A stretch of DNA of 17,892 nt from Clostridia bacterium. Lineage in GTDB: Bacteria; Bacillota_A; Clostridia; Christensenellales; Aristaeellaceae. This document shows positions 6,858 through 14,794 of the stretch, piece by piece (position 1 is the first letter of the stretch; every line of letters begins with the position of its first letter). The position numbers were made by a program, and so were the translations under genes. Where the stretch lies: positions 1-17,892 of the forward strand of contig JAFXSH010000169.1 in the NCBI GenBank assembly GCA_017525805.1, read 5' to 3'. The notes below the pieces were generated by a model. That model was not told the DNA's origin, made no database searches, and was given only the letters and a program-made list of their open reading frames with translations.

Positions 6858-8381
6858 TCATCCCTTGAGGATGGACCGGATCAGCGGCAGCGCGCCGCGA
6901 AAATACGGCGTTTTCCAGTAGCACAGAAAATAGATCAGATTGGGCAGCGTAAGGCACAGAAGGATATTGGCCATGAAGCCCATGAGACCCTCCCATGGCA
7001 GCAGGGCGGACGCGTACCAGGTCAGGCAGCAGGAAAAAACCGTGACCGAAGCGTACAGCGCCTGCGCGCCAAAGTAACCGGGCAGGCGGCGGAGGCCGAA
7101 ATAATCCTTGAACAAAATGTGCACGCTCCAGGGAAAGCCCACCAGCAGGATGGAAATTGCCGTGGCTAAGATCACGCCCACCACCCCAAAGACGCGCACC
7201 AGCGCCCAATTGAGCAGCACGTTGCACAGGGATTCCGTCAGGGCGCGCGCCCTGTCCTTCCACCAGATGCCCCGGGCGTCGGCATACTGGCTTTTGATAT
7301 CGCCTATGGTCCAAACGTAAAAGTAGATGGAGAAGGCGATCACCGCATCGGTCCCGAACATCCTGTCCTCCCCCATCCACAGCCGCATGAAGGGCTGATA
7401 CAGCACAAGCAGGCATACCGTGCAAAAGCCGCACGCCCATTGATACAGGAAGGTCAGGTTCATCAGGTCCCGCCAGTTCTTTTCCACGCTCTCCACCGCC
7501 ACGCTGTTGCCCACCCCGGCGCTCATGCCCTGGGTCACGGCGTCCAGCATGCCGCGGACGGAATAAAGGACGTAGTAATAATTCCCGTAAATCCCCACCT
7601 GCGCAAGACCCAAAAACGCGGAAATAAAAATGCTGTCAAAAGAGTTTCGGGTGCTGCCGCAGACCCGGTGCACGATCAGGCCCTTGATCTTTTCCCTGAT
7701 ATCCCGTTTTTTCTCCGCCGGAATATCTCCCCGGCAGCGGAATTCGGGGTATGCCCGCCGGGCGCAAAAAGCGCAGATCAGGCCGTCCGCCAGGGTAGAC
7801 AGGGGCAGCATGATCAAATACAGGGCGTAGCTTTGGGCCAGCAGCAGCGCGGCCAATTGCAGCGCGCAGCAGGCGGCTCTTGCCCCCATGGCGGATTTGC
7901 TGAGCACGTCGTGGCGATGCGCGGCGGAAAGCAGAGCGCGGCACTCCGGGAAAATGAAATAGCTTGCGCAGAAATTAGCCAGATACACCGCGTATACCGC
8001 GCCTATATTCAGTCCCGGCGGATAATCCCCCTTCGTCAGCAGGCCTAAGAACGGCGTCGCCGTGAGCCCTGCCCCGAAAATCCCCAGGCCGATGAACCGG
8101 TAGGTTTTCCGGTAAAAATTCATCAGGGCGCGCACGGCATCCCCGTCGTTTTCCGCCAGCGGTTTGTACATGCTGAAAATGACGGCGCTGGACAGGCCCA
8201 TTTCCGCCAGACTGAGCAATTGCAGAATGGAGGCAAACAGGCCGCCGATGCCGCCGTAGGAGAGGCCTAAGGTGTTGATCAGCGCGGTGCGCGTAAGGAA
8301 GGGCAAAAGCAGCGAAAGCCCCTTTTCCAGCATGCCCCACGCGGCGTTGCGCCGCGTATTTCGGACTCGTTCATACTTCAC
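6858..8381 (-). CDS. Polysaccharide flippase, Wzx-like (MOP superfamily)
   Basis: A 507-residue membrane protein with about twelve to fourteen hydrophobic segments. It resembles MOP-superfamily exporters that move undecaprenyl-linked sugar units across the membrane. The N-terminus (RNTRRNAAWGMLEKGLSLLLPFLTRTALINTLG) and a conserved middle segment (FDSIFISAFLGLAQVGIYGNYYYV) are typical of Gram-positive Wzx proteins. The start is GTG, overlapping the stop codon of the upstream glycosyltransferase by 11 nt, with GGGAGG 9-10 nt upstream. Overlap means the two genes are translated in tandem. Together with the polymerase gene 35 nt downstream this marks the cluster as a Wzx/Wzy-type system. Confidence 0.86.
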   Translation of the reverse strand: MKYERVRNTRRNAAWGMLEKGLSLLLPFLTRTALINTLGLSYGGIGGLFASILQLLSLAEMGLSSAVIFSMYKPLAENDGDAVRALMNFYRKTYRFIGLGIFGAGLTATPFLGLLTKGDYPPGLNIGAVYAVYLANFCASYFIFPECRALLSAAHRHDVLSKSAMGARAACCALQLAALLLAQSYALYLIMLPLSTLADGLICAFCARRAYPEFRCRGDIPAEKKRDIREKIKGLIVHRVCGSTRNSFDSIFISAFLGLAQVGIYGNYYYVLYSVRGMLDAVTQGMSAGVGNSVAVESVEKNWRDLMNLTFLYQWACGFCTVCLLVLYQPFMRLWMGEDRMFGTDAVIAFSIYFYVWTIGDIKSQYADARGIWWKDRARALTESLCNVLLNWALVRVFGVVGVILATAISILLVGFPWSVHILFKDYFGLRRLPGYFGAQALYASVTVFSCCLTWYASALLPWEGLMGFMANILLCLTLPNLIYFLCYWKTPYFRGALPLIRSILKG

Positions 8382-10308
8382 GCCGGGCTTCCTCCCGCAT
8401 CCATTTCCATACGGTCATGCGTCCGTCGGGACGGCAATCCAGATATTGATCCTTCCAGGACAGCTTATGCAGGCAGTTGGCGCGAAGGATCGGCTCCACT
8501 TTCCCGGGCAGATACGCGTCGTTCCGCATATTGTACAGGTCAAAGACCCGCTCGTTATTCAGCGGCACACCGTCGATCATCCGCCGGACCTGAGGAATCA
8601 GGCGGTAAGCCGCGTCAATCAGTTCGTCGATCAGATAATAATCGGGCATGGCCGGATATTTCCGCCAATACGTCCGGAGGGCCGCCGTCAGAAACGCGGC
8701 CAGCGGATCGCCGGGGCGGCAGTGCATCACATAGCCCGACCATCGGCCCGCGGGTATCATGCGGCGCAGATTATCGGGATACGTGGTTTTATGAATGGAA
8801 TAAAAGCTGCCCGTCACGCTTTCCCAGTTCAAGGGACCCGTCATGTATACGGTGGCGTCCATCCACAGCCCGCCCCAGCGGCACAACAGCTCGCACCGCA
8901 GGATATCGGAAAAATGGGTCAGAGTGACGCCGCCTTTTTCAAAGCGGGCCTGCACGGCCGGATCGATTTCCGCGTACTCCGCGTAGTTTTCTTTGGTCAA
9001 TACGTGATAGGCGTATTCCGGCCCGCTGAAATACTTTTTCTGACTGTGAAGCGCCAGTTTTACGCAGAGCGGCGCGCTTTCTTCCCCGTCCCACCACAGG
9101 GTCCACACAGGAAAGGGGCCTTCCTCCCGCCTGGGCACGGGCAAGGCGCGGGCCGTTTGGGCGACGTCCGCCAGTTCCCCGTCCAGAAATTGCCGGATGG
9201 CCCGGTGATAAAAATGAGTATGCCCGCCCGTCAGGATATCCGCCGCCGCCGCGAAAGCCCATCGCCGGGCCAGCCGGATACCGAATACGCTTTTCTCGCG
9301 GTCAAAGCAGCGGATCTGCTCCGCCTGACGCAGGGCAAGGATGGCTTCCCTGAGTTTCCTTGCCGCCCGAACGGGAGAGGCCAACGCTCGCCACAGGAAG
9401 GTCTTTCCGTCCCGCTGCTTTTTGAGCGCCTCCCGCAGCTTGATATAGGGCGCGTACAGCCCGGCTTTCATGAGCCGTTCTTCCATGTTCGCCTGGGGAT
9501 CGTCCAGTTCCGCCGCGAAGCGCAGGCAGTCTTTATAGCCTTTGTTCCCCGCTAAACAGGCGTTTCGGGCGTCCAGCCGCAGCCGTCCCGCCAGCGCCGC
9601 CTTGACCTCGGAAGAATCGGAAAACAGCGCCGGATGCTTTTCCCAAAGCAGCCGGATGGCCCGGATCAGCTTTTCCGGGTCCGCGCTGATGGAATCGCCG
9701 CCGGGCCGGTAATCCACCAGGGGCCGGTCCAGATAATAGACAGCATACCGCTTTCGCAGCCTGCACAGCATTTCAAATTCCTGAAGCCTTGGCATATCCG
9801 GGTCAAAGGGAAAGGCTAAAAACGCTTCCCGGAGGCCCAGCAGCGTTTGGGTGCCCGCGCCCAGCAGGGAATCATCCGGTCCAAGAAACCCCTGTCCCGA
9901 ACGGGAAGGAAACAGGGAAACGCTGCCGTCCGGCCTCCGTTCCATGAGCTGGCAGAACACTACATCCGCGCCCGTTTCCCGAAAGCATCGCAGCTGCACG
10001 GCGAGCTTGTCCCGCCGCCACACATCGTCGCTGTCCTGAAAGGCCACGTACTGCCCCCTCGAAAGGGCTGCGCCCTTGTTCCGTGCCCGGCAGGCTCCCC
10101 CGTGTTCCTGACGGACAACGCGCAGCCGGGGATCGCGGATTTCCGCCAGCGCGGACAGGGTATCGTCGGTGGAACCGTCGTCCACCACGATCAGTTCCAA
10201 ATCCCCTTCCGTCTGGGCAAGCACGCTCAAAGCGGCCCGCTTCACCTGTTCGGCCCGATTATAGGCAGGAAGGATCACCGATACCAGGGGGCTTTCGCGT
10301 TTGTCCAT
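8371..10308 (-). CDS. Two-domain glycosyltransferase: GT2 fused to capsular-polysaccharide-synthesis (GT32-like) domain
   Basis: A 645-residue protein without membrane spans. Residues about 8-230 are a GT-A family 2 glycosyltransferase, with VSVILPAYNRAEQV, VVDDGSTDDT (41-50) and the metal-binding DXD-like motif QDSDD at 91-95. After a helical, charged linker (about 250-395), residues about 398-625 resemble the Caps_synth/GT32-like family: VWTLWWDGEE at 401-410, FSDILRCELLCRWGGLWMDATV at 466-487, where Asp484 would be the metal ligand. The protein may therefore add two successive sugars to a repeat unit. The start overlaps the upstream WbsX gene by 34 nt. GGGAGG lies 13 nt upstream, a rather long spacing, and no better start is visible. 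Donors and linkages cannot be told. Confidence 0.85.
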   Translation of the reverse strand: MDKRESPLVSVILPAYNRAEQVKRAALSVLAQTEGDLELIVVDDGSTDDTLSALAEIRDPRLRVVRQEHGGACRARNKGAALSRGQYVAFQDSDDVWRRDKLAVQLRCFRETGADVVFCQLMERRPDGSVSLFPSRSGQGFLGPDDSLLGAGTQTLLGLREAFLAFPFDPDMPRLQEFEMLCRLRKRYAVYYLDRPLVDYRPGGDSISADPEKLIRAIRLLWEKHPALFSDSSEVKAALAGRLRLDARNACLAGNKGYKDCLRFAAELDDPQANMEERLMKAGLYAPYIKLREALKKQRDGKTFLWRALASPVRAARKLREAILALRQAEQIRCFDREKSVFGIRLARRWAFAAAADILTGGHTHFYHRAIRQFLDGELADVAQTARALPVPRREEGPFPVWTLWWDGEESAPLCVKLALHSQKKYFSGPEYAYHVLTKENYAEYAEIDPAVQARFEKGGVTLTHFSDILRCELLCRWGGLWMDATVYMTGPLNWESVTGSFYSIHKTTYPDNLRRMIPAGRWSGYVMHCRPGDPLAAFLTAALRTYWRKYPAMPDYYLIDELIDAAYRLIPQVRRMIDGVPLNNERVFDLYNMRNDAYLPGKVEPILRANCLHKLSWKDQYLDCRPDGRMTVWKWMREEARREV

Positions 10309-11384
10309 CCGTTCTGCTCAGCCTCCCGCAAAGCATTTTTCAAGGCCGTCAAGTACGCGCCGTGATGCTTTTCATCCGGTTCCAAATACGCGCCCTCTCC
10401 CCATTCGTTCCAGGCGTTGAGAAAGATCAGGGGCAGCGCGTCCTCCCGCAGGACTTTTTCGCGCAGCCGGGCCATGTACCGCCCGAATTTTTCCGGCGAC
10501 GCGCCCAGCAGCATATAGCCTGATTCGGTGCGGGGCGTGTTGTCCCAATCCGGGCAGGCCCCGGCCGCCATAAAGGGATCAGCGGGCAGGGAAAGGGTGG
10601 TTTCCCACAGGGCGTCGTAATCCAGCCGGGTCTGCTTTTTCTCCCCGGCGGCCAGCAGCCGGTTCAGCAGCCTTTGGGTCAGAGGCCGGTTTTTCCCCTG
10701 CCATGCCATGCTGAAAAAGGGCTGGAACCGGATTTGATAATCAAATCCCCGGGGATCGTAGGAGGGAGAAAAGAACCAGGATGGGCTTTGGATCATCAGG
10801 CACAGGCCGGGAAAACCGGCCTCTCTCGCGGATCTCTGCCAGCAATCCAGCATCTCCCCCAGGCAGGGAATCTCCTCCGGCTTGTAAATCAGCAGCAGGG
10901 GCTTCCCCTCCAAAGTGATATAGCGGCTGTCGAGGAAAAATGGCAGAAGATAATCCCAGTGGGCCCGCCATTCTTCCCGCCCGCCGTAATTCTGCCGGAC
11001 GATGACCTCCCGGCCGCCGCCGTCCCACCTGCGGGTCCAGTTTTCGTTGGCCCAGGAAAAGCAGAAAGGAACGCGCACTTCGGGATCGTTCAGCATCCTT
11101 TCGGCGGGTTTTTCCAGCAGGCGCTTGCCCCCGGCGAACCAATAATGATAATAGCAGAAGCCGAAAACGCCGTTTTTCATCGCAAGCTCCGATTGCCAGC
11201 GCTGAACGCCGGGATCGGCGAGGGTGTAATAATTCCCGTTTTCCGGGACGCGGGGCTGATCGTGGCACTGGAACAGAGGCCGGGCCCGGCGCACGTTCAC
11301 CCATTCGGTGAAGCCCTGGCCCCAAGCCCGGTCGTTTTCCGGGATGGGATAAAACTGGGGCAGGTAAAAGGCGATGGCTTTCAC
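10275..11384 (-). CDS. WbsX-family glycosyltransferase (GH99-like domain), copy 1
   Basis: A 369-residue protein of the WbsX family, found in O-antigen and capsule clusters and often labelled glycoside hydrolase family 99-like. The signatures are IAFYLPQFYPIPEND at the N-terminus, WGQGFTEWVNVRRARPLF, GFCYYHYWFAGGKRLLEKP, FCFSWANENWTRRWDG, and NAWNEWGEGAYLEPD near the C-terminus. It presumably transfers a sugar to the growing lipid-linked unit. I chose the GTG start at 11384 because GAGG stands 8 nt upstream and family members begin right at this point (MK.IAFYLPQF). A TTG at 11411 would add nine residues and has a weaker site. It is a clear paralogue of the gene just upstream. The 3' end overlaps the next gene by 34 nt. 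Confidence 0.86.
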   Translation of the reverse strand: MKAIAFYLPQFYPIPENDRAWGQGFTEWVNVRRARPLFQCHDQPRVPENGNYYTLADPGVQRWQSELAMKNGVFGFCYYHYWFAGGKRLLEKPAERMLNDPEVRVPFCFSWANENWTRRWDGGGREVIVRQNYGGREEWRAHWDYLLPFFLDSRYITLEGKPLLLIYKPEEIPCLGEMLDCWQRSAREAGFPGLCLMIQSPSWFFSPSYDPRGFDYQIRFQPFFSMAWQGKNRPLTQRLLNRLLAAGEKKQTRLDYDALWETTLSLPADPFMAAGACPDWDNTPRTESGYMLLGASPEKFGRYMARLREKVLREDALPLIFLNAWNEWGEGAYLEPDEKHHGAYLTALKNALREAEQNGWTNAKAPWYR

Positions 11385-11427
11385 GCCTTTGCCCTCTCTG
11401 ATTTCCGCCAAACGTGTCGCCCCTTCT

Positions 11428-12576
11428 TCAGTCCAGCAATACGCGCCGCAGCGCGTCCAAAAACTGACTGCCGAATTGTTGATCCGGCTCTATATACGCC
11501 CCTTCTCCCCACTCGTTCCAGGAATTGAGGAACACGATCCGGTTTTCCGGGGGCTTGTCCTTCACGCATTCTAAGCACAGCCGGGCCGCTTCCTCAAAAT
11601 CCCGGGGAGTACGGCCCGCGTACACGATGGCCCGCCGTCCGGACCGGGGCGACCGGTCCCACCCTGCCAGCAGTTGGGGATACACGTCCCGCCGCCTGTC
11701 GGCGGAGGTGTAAAAATGGCGCATAATGTCGCCGTAGCGGTATTTTTCCAGCAGCAGGCCCGGCTTCACCCGTCGTATAGCGCCATAGAACGCCTTGTGA
11801 AGCGCACCGCCCGTCCGCAGCTCGGCGTATTTATAATTGGTGGACATCACGGCGTCAAAGCCCATGGCCCGCACCTGGTCAAAGTCCTCCCCCGCCAGCG
11901 CTTCGGGCCGCAGCATATCCTTGACGCGCAGTTCCGGCAGGGACGCGCGCAGCCCTACGAAATGAAAGCCGCCTAACCCCTCCCGCCGGGCCAGACCGTT
12001 CCACCGGTCCATCCATTCCTTGGGCCGGGGCAAAGCTTCCGGCTGGAATACCAGGAACAGCAGCTTTCCTTCCACCCGGATATACCGTTTGTCCCGGAAG
12101 CAGGGCAGCAGCCGCTGAAAATGGCGGATTTCGTCTTCTTCCCCGGGATAGGTCTGCTCAAAGATCATTTCCGGGCTGCACCGGTTTTTTCCCCGCCGCC
12201 AGGATTCGGTGGTCCAGTCATGATTGGCCCAGCCCACGCAGAAGGGGAAATCCGGTTCGCCCAAGCGCACCACCTCGTCCAGCGGCAGTGAAAGGGTTTC
12301 CTTTCCGCCGCCGAACCAGTAATGCCAATAGCAGAAGCCCTCGATCCCCGCCTGTCGGGCCAGCTTCGCCTGGGCCGCCCGCGCTTTGGGATCCCGCAGG
12401 TCGTAAAAGCCTAAGTCCGCGGGCAGGCAGGGCTGCCGGTGGCCACGGAACAGAGGCCGTGCCTGACGCACGTTGTCCCATTCCGTAAAGCCTTTTCCCC
12501 AGAACTGATCGTTGGTGACCGTGGGATGGAATTGGGGCAGATACAGCGCGATGACCCGCGCTTTTCTTTCCTTCAT
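11428..12576 (-). CDS. WbsX-family glycosyltransferase (GH99-like domain), copy 2
   Basis: A 382-residue paralogue of the neighbouring WbsX gene, with the same landmarks in the same order: VIALYLPQFHPTVTND, WGKGFTEWDNVRQARPLF, GFCYWHYWFGGGKETLSLP, GWANHDWTTESWRRGKN and NSWNEWGEGAYIEPD. The middle differs strongly between the two copies: copy 2 has VMSTNYKYAELRTGG where copy 1 has a different segment. Similar chemistry with different acceptors or donors is therefore more likely than redundancy. The ATG follows AAGGAG with 8-nt spacing, and that site overlaps the stop codon of the upstream GT4 gene, a sign of coupled translation. Confidence 0.87.
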   Translation of the reverse strand: MKERKARVIALYLPQFHPTVTNDQFWGKGFTEWDNVRQARPLFRGHRQPCLPADLGFYDLRDPKARAAQAKLARQAGIEGFCYWHYWFGGGKETLSLPLDEVVRLGEPDFPFCVGWANHDWTTESWRRGKNRCSPEMIFEQTYPGEEDEIRHFQRLLPCFRDKRYIRVEGKLLFLVFQPEALPRPKEWMDRWNGLARREGLGGFHFVGLRASLPELRVKDMLRPEALAGEDFDQVRAMGFDAVMSTNYKYAELRTGGALHKAFYGAIRRVKPGLLLEKYRYGDIMRHFYTSADRRRDVYPQLLAGWDRSPRSGRRAIVYAGRTPRDFEEAARLCLECVKDKPPENRIVFLNSWNEWGEGAYIEPDQQFGSQFLDALRRVLLD

Positions 12577-12588
12577 AGCGGCGGCTCC

Positions 12589-13812
12589 TTACAATGAAAG
12601 GCCAAGGCGGCCATACACTTCGCCCAGTTTTTCCTCAAAACAGCGGGCTGTATACCGCTCCCGGTACAGGCGCAAAGAAGCGTCGGACATGCTTTTCCAT
12701 TCGGCGTCAGACGCCGTCAGCACCGTTTGCATGGCGCGGCGAAGCCCGCTTTCGTCCCCCGGTGCCGTCAGCATGCCGTTATTTTGGATCATTTCCGGAA
12801 TGCCGCCGATGCGGGAACCGATCAGCGGCCTGCCGCAGCGCATTGCCTCAATGGCGGCATACGGCCCGTTTTCGTACCATTCGGAGGGCAGCACCAGAGC
12901 GCTGGCCCCACAGATTTCATCCATCAGCGCCGCTCCTTCCAAAAAGCCCAGCAGCTTCACCCGGCTGAACGAACGCCGCTGGAGAGCGGCCCGCATTTCT
13001 CCCTCCAGCGCGCCCATCCCGGCAACGCGCAGGGAAATATCCGTGCCCTCCACAGCCCCAAGCAGCGTGCGAAGCCCCTTTTCATCGAAAAGCCGGCCCA
13101 CATACAGGATATACGGCCTCTTCTTTTCCCGGACAGGATCAGTCAGGGGCGGCATGTTCAGGAAATTGGGGATATGCACCAGGCGTTCGGGCGCGTAGCC
13201 CGCCTGAATAAACTTCTGGCGGTAAAACGCGCTGGGCGTGATGATGTATTGAATCACGTCATAAATGCCCCGGCTTCGGTGCGCTTTGTTTTCCAGCGCG
13301 GACAGGACGCTTTTCCCCAAAGAATCCATCACGCACCGGTTCCGAACACAAGAAAAAACCTTGCCGTTCAGGCAGGCTTCACACAGCGTTCCATGGCGCG
13401 CCATTTTATAATTGGGGCACAGAAGCTGCAAATCATGGGCCGTATAAACCGCCGGGAGGCCGTACTTTTTTACCACGTCCAAAATGGAGGGGGAAAGCTG
13501 GTGATGGAACATATGCAGATGCACCAGATCGGGCTTCGTATCCCGCACCAGACGCTCGAATTTCTTTTTCGCTTCCGGGGAATAAACAAAATTCCGGGCC
13601 AAAAGGAGCCGACGGCCCAAGCTGTTATTGCCGTGATAATCCACTTTGTTCACAAAATAATCGCTGTAAGGCGAGGGTGCGTTTCTTTCGTCCGCCATGG
13701 CAAAATCGATCACCGTATGGCCGCGCCGCTCAAGCATTTGTTTCATGGAAAAATAACAGGTTTCGCTGCCGCCTACGATGTAATGGAACTTATTCACCAT
13801 CAGAACCCGCAT
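12589..13812 (-). CDS. Glycosyltransferase family 4 (GT-B, retaining)
   Basis: A 407-residue cytoplasmic glycosyltransferase of the GT-B fold. The N-terminal domain starts with MRVLMVNKFHYIVGGSE and holds a cysteine-rich stretch typical of one GT4 subgroup (LCPNYK near 131, then Cys144, Cys147, Cys155, Cys160). The C-terminal domain has YILYVGRLFDEKGL (234-247) and the EX7E motif with Glu314 and Glu322 in SEWYENGPYAAIEAM, the nucleotide-sugar site. The ATG ending at 13812 is preferred: AGGG lies 8 nt upstream, whereas the GTG nine bases earlier has its AGG directly adjacent. It is the first polysaccharide gene, 33 nt after rluB and 12 nt before the WbsX pair. The sugar donor is unknown. Confidence 0.9.
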   Translation of the reverse strand: MRVLMVNKFHYIVGGSETCYFSMKQMLERRGHTVIDFAMADERNAPSPYSDYFVNKVDYHGNNSLGRRLLLARNFVYSPEAKKKFERLVRDTKPDLVHLHMFHHQLSPSILDVVKKYGLPAVYTAHDLQLLCPNYKMARHGTLCEACLNGKVFSCVRNRCVMDSLGKSVLSALENKAHRSRGIYDVIQYIITPSAFYRQKFIQAGYAPERLVHIPNFLNMPPLTDPVREKKRPYILYVGRLFDEKGLRTLLGAVEGTDISLRVAGMGALEGEMRAALQRRSFSRVKLLGFLEGAALMDEICGASALVLPSEWYENGPYAAIEAMRCGRPLIGSRIGGIPEMIQNNGMLTAPGDESGLRRAMQTVLTASDAEWKSMSDASLRLYRERYTARCFEEKLGEVYGRLGLSL

Positions 13813-13845
13813 CAAACGCACCCTATTTCATCTGTGTGTAATCGT

Positions 13846-14553
13846 TCAGTAGTAAGCCGTCAGCCTGCGCACTTCCTCCTGTGTCAGCTCGCGCCACTTT
13901 CCCCGGGGCAGCTCGCCCAGGTCCAGGGGGCCGAACTTCACCCTTCTCAGTTGCAGCACCCGATGGCCCGTTTCCTCAAACATGCGGCGCACCTGCCGGT
14001 TTCTTCCCTCGTGGATGGTCACCAGCACAACCGTAGCATAAGCTTCCAGCTTAATAACCCGCACCTTGGCCGGGGCGGTTTTGTGATCGTCCAGCAGAAT
14101 GCCGGAACGAAGCTGACGCACCTCGTCCATGCTCACGCTGCCCTCCACTCTGGCCAGATAGGTTTTATCCACCTGATGGGAGGGATGCAGCATGCGTTCC
14201 GTCAAAGCGCCGTCGTTGGTCAGCAACAGCAGGCCCTCGCTGTCGTAATCCAGCCTGCCCACGGGGTACAGCCGCACGGGATAATCCCGGAAATGGTCCA
14301 GCACGCACTTGCGGCCCTCGGGATCGGACACGGTGGTCACTTCCCCGGCGGGCTTATGGTACATCACGTACCGCTTTTCCGTTTCAGGACGGATCAACTG
14401 CCCGTCCACGCACACTTCGTCGCCCTCTTCCACCTGCGTGCCCATTTCCGTGATCCTTACGCCGTTCACCGTCACGCGGCCCTGGGCGATCATTTCTTCC
14501 GCTTTCCGGCGGCTGGCCACGCCGCACTCCGCCATGTATTTTTGCAGGCGCAT
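13846..14553 (-). CDS. rluB: 23S rRNA pseudouridine synthase, RluB/RsuA family
   Basis: A 235-residue enzyme that isomerises a uridine in ribosomal RNA (in the RluB branch, position 2605 of 23S rRNA by E. coli numbering). Residues 1-50 form an S4 RNA-binding domain (MRLQKYMAECGVASRRKAEE, RVTVNG). The catalytic domain carries GRLDYDSEGLLLLTNDG with catalytic Asp102, then KTYLARVEG and IHEGRNRQVRRMFE. The ATG follows GGAGG with 5-nt spacing. Distinguishing RluB from RsuA or RluF rests on family resemblance and on the DacF-RluB neighbourhood common in Bacillota. It has its own promoter and is the likely first gene of the transcript that continues into the polysaccharide cluster. Confidence 0.92.
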   Translation of the reverse strand: MRLQKYMAECGVASRRKAEEMIAQGRVTVNGVRITEMGTQVEEGDEVCVDGQLIRPETEKRYVMYHKPAGEVTTVSDPEGRKCVLDHFRDYPVRLYPVGRLDYDSEGLLLLTNDGALTERMLHPSHQVDKTYLARVEGSVSMDEVRQLRSGILLDDHKTAPAKVRVIKLEAYATVVLVTIHEGRNRQVRRMFEETGHRVLQLRRVKFGPLDLGELPRGKWRELTQEEVRRLTAYY

Positions 14554-14609
14554 GTATTCCTCCGCTTCGTCCCGGCCGGGCCGGAACGGTTCTAAGCCTT
14601 TCCCCCTTC

Positions 14610-14638
14610 ATATTACTGAATGCGTCCGGCAAAGTCAA
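14610..14638 (-). promoter_or_regulatory. Sigma-A-type promoter of rluB and probably the polysaccharide operon
   Basis: On the minus strand, TTGACT (14633-14638) and TAATAT (14610-14615) are separated by exactly 17 nt, close to consensus. The leader to the rluB start is about 50 nt. The stretch between rluB and the carboxypeptidase is AT-rich, unlike its neighbours, and no terminator was found between rluB and the following six genes. Confidence 0.8.
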
Positions 14639-14700
14639 TACAAAAATACCAAAAGGAAAAGCGGAAATCCATTTTTGCAGAATTGGATCGCCGCCTCTTA

Positions 14701-14794
14701 TCATGTTTTCCGCAGCGCCGCCAGCCAGCACGCCGCCCCTGCTCCCGCCCACAGATACAGCCACAGGGGCGGGCCGGAGGCTGGTTCATTCCCC
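14701..14794 (-). pseudogene. Out-of-frame C-terminal membrane anchor of the carboxypeptidase
   Basis: Directly after the carboxypeptidase stop codon the +1 frame encodes NEPASG followed by a strongly hydrophobic stretch (PLWLYLWAGAGAACWLAAL) and a basic end (RKT), then a stop at 14701. This is the layout of a C-terminal membrane anchor. Removing one base from the run CCCC at 14791-14794 (GGGG in the mRNA) fuses it to the enzyme and gives a protein of about 396 residues. Chance coding in GC-rich DNA is the alternative. Confidence 0.5.

Noticed and set aside
8272..9555. A 427-codon + strand frame opposite the flippase and fusion transferase
   Set aside because: Antisense to well-supported genes, with composition typical of a shadow frame.
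11385..11411. TTG start at 11411 for the first WbsX gene
   Set aside because: Weaker ribosome binding site and nine residues beyond the usual family N-terminus. It remains possible but less likely than GTG at 11384.
12727..14595. A 622-codon open frame on the + strand opposite the GT4 and rluB genes
   Set aside because: It is antisense to two genes with complete motifs and clear ribosome binding sites. Its translation is rich in His, Gln and Arg without any recognisable domain. Long antisense frames are expected in GC-rich DNA.
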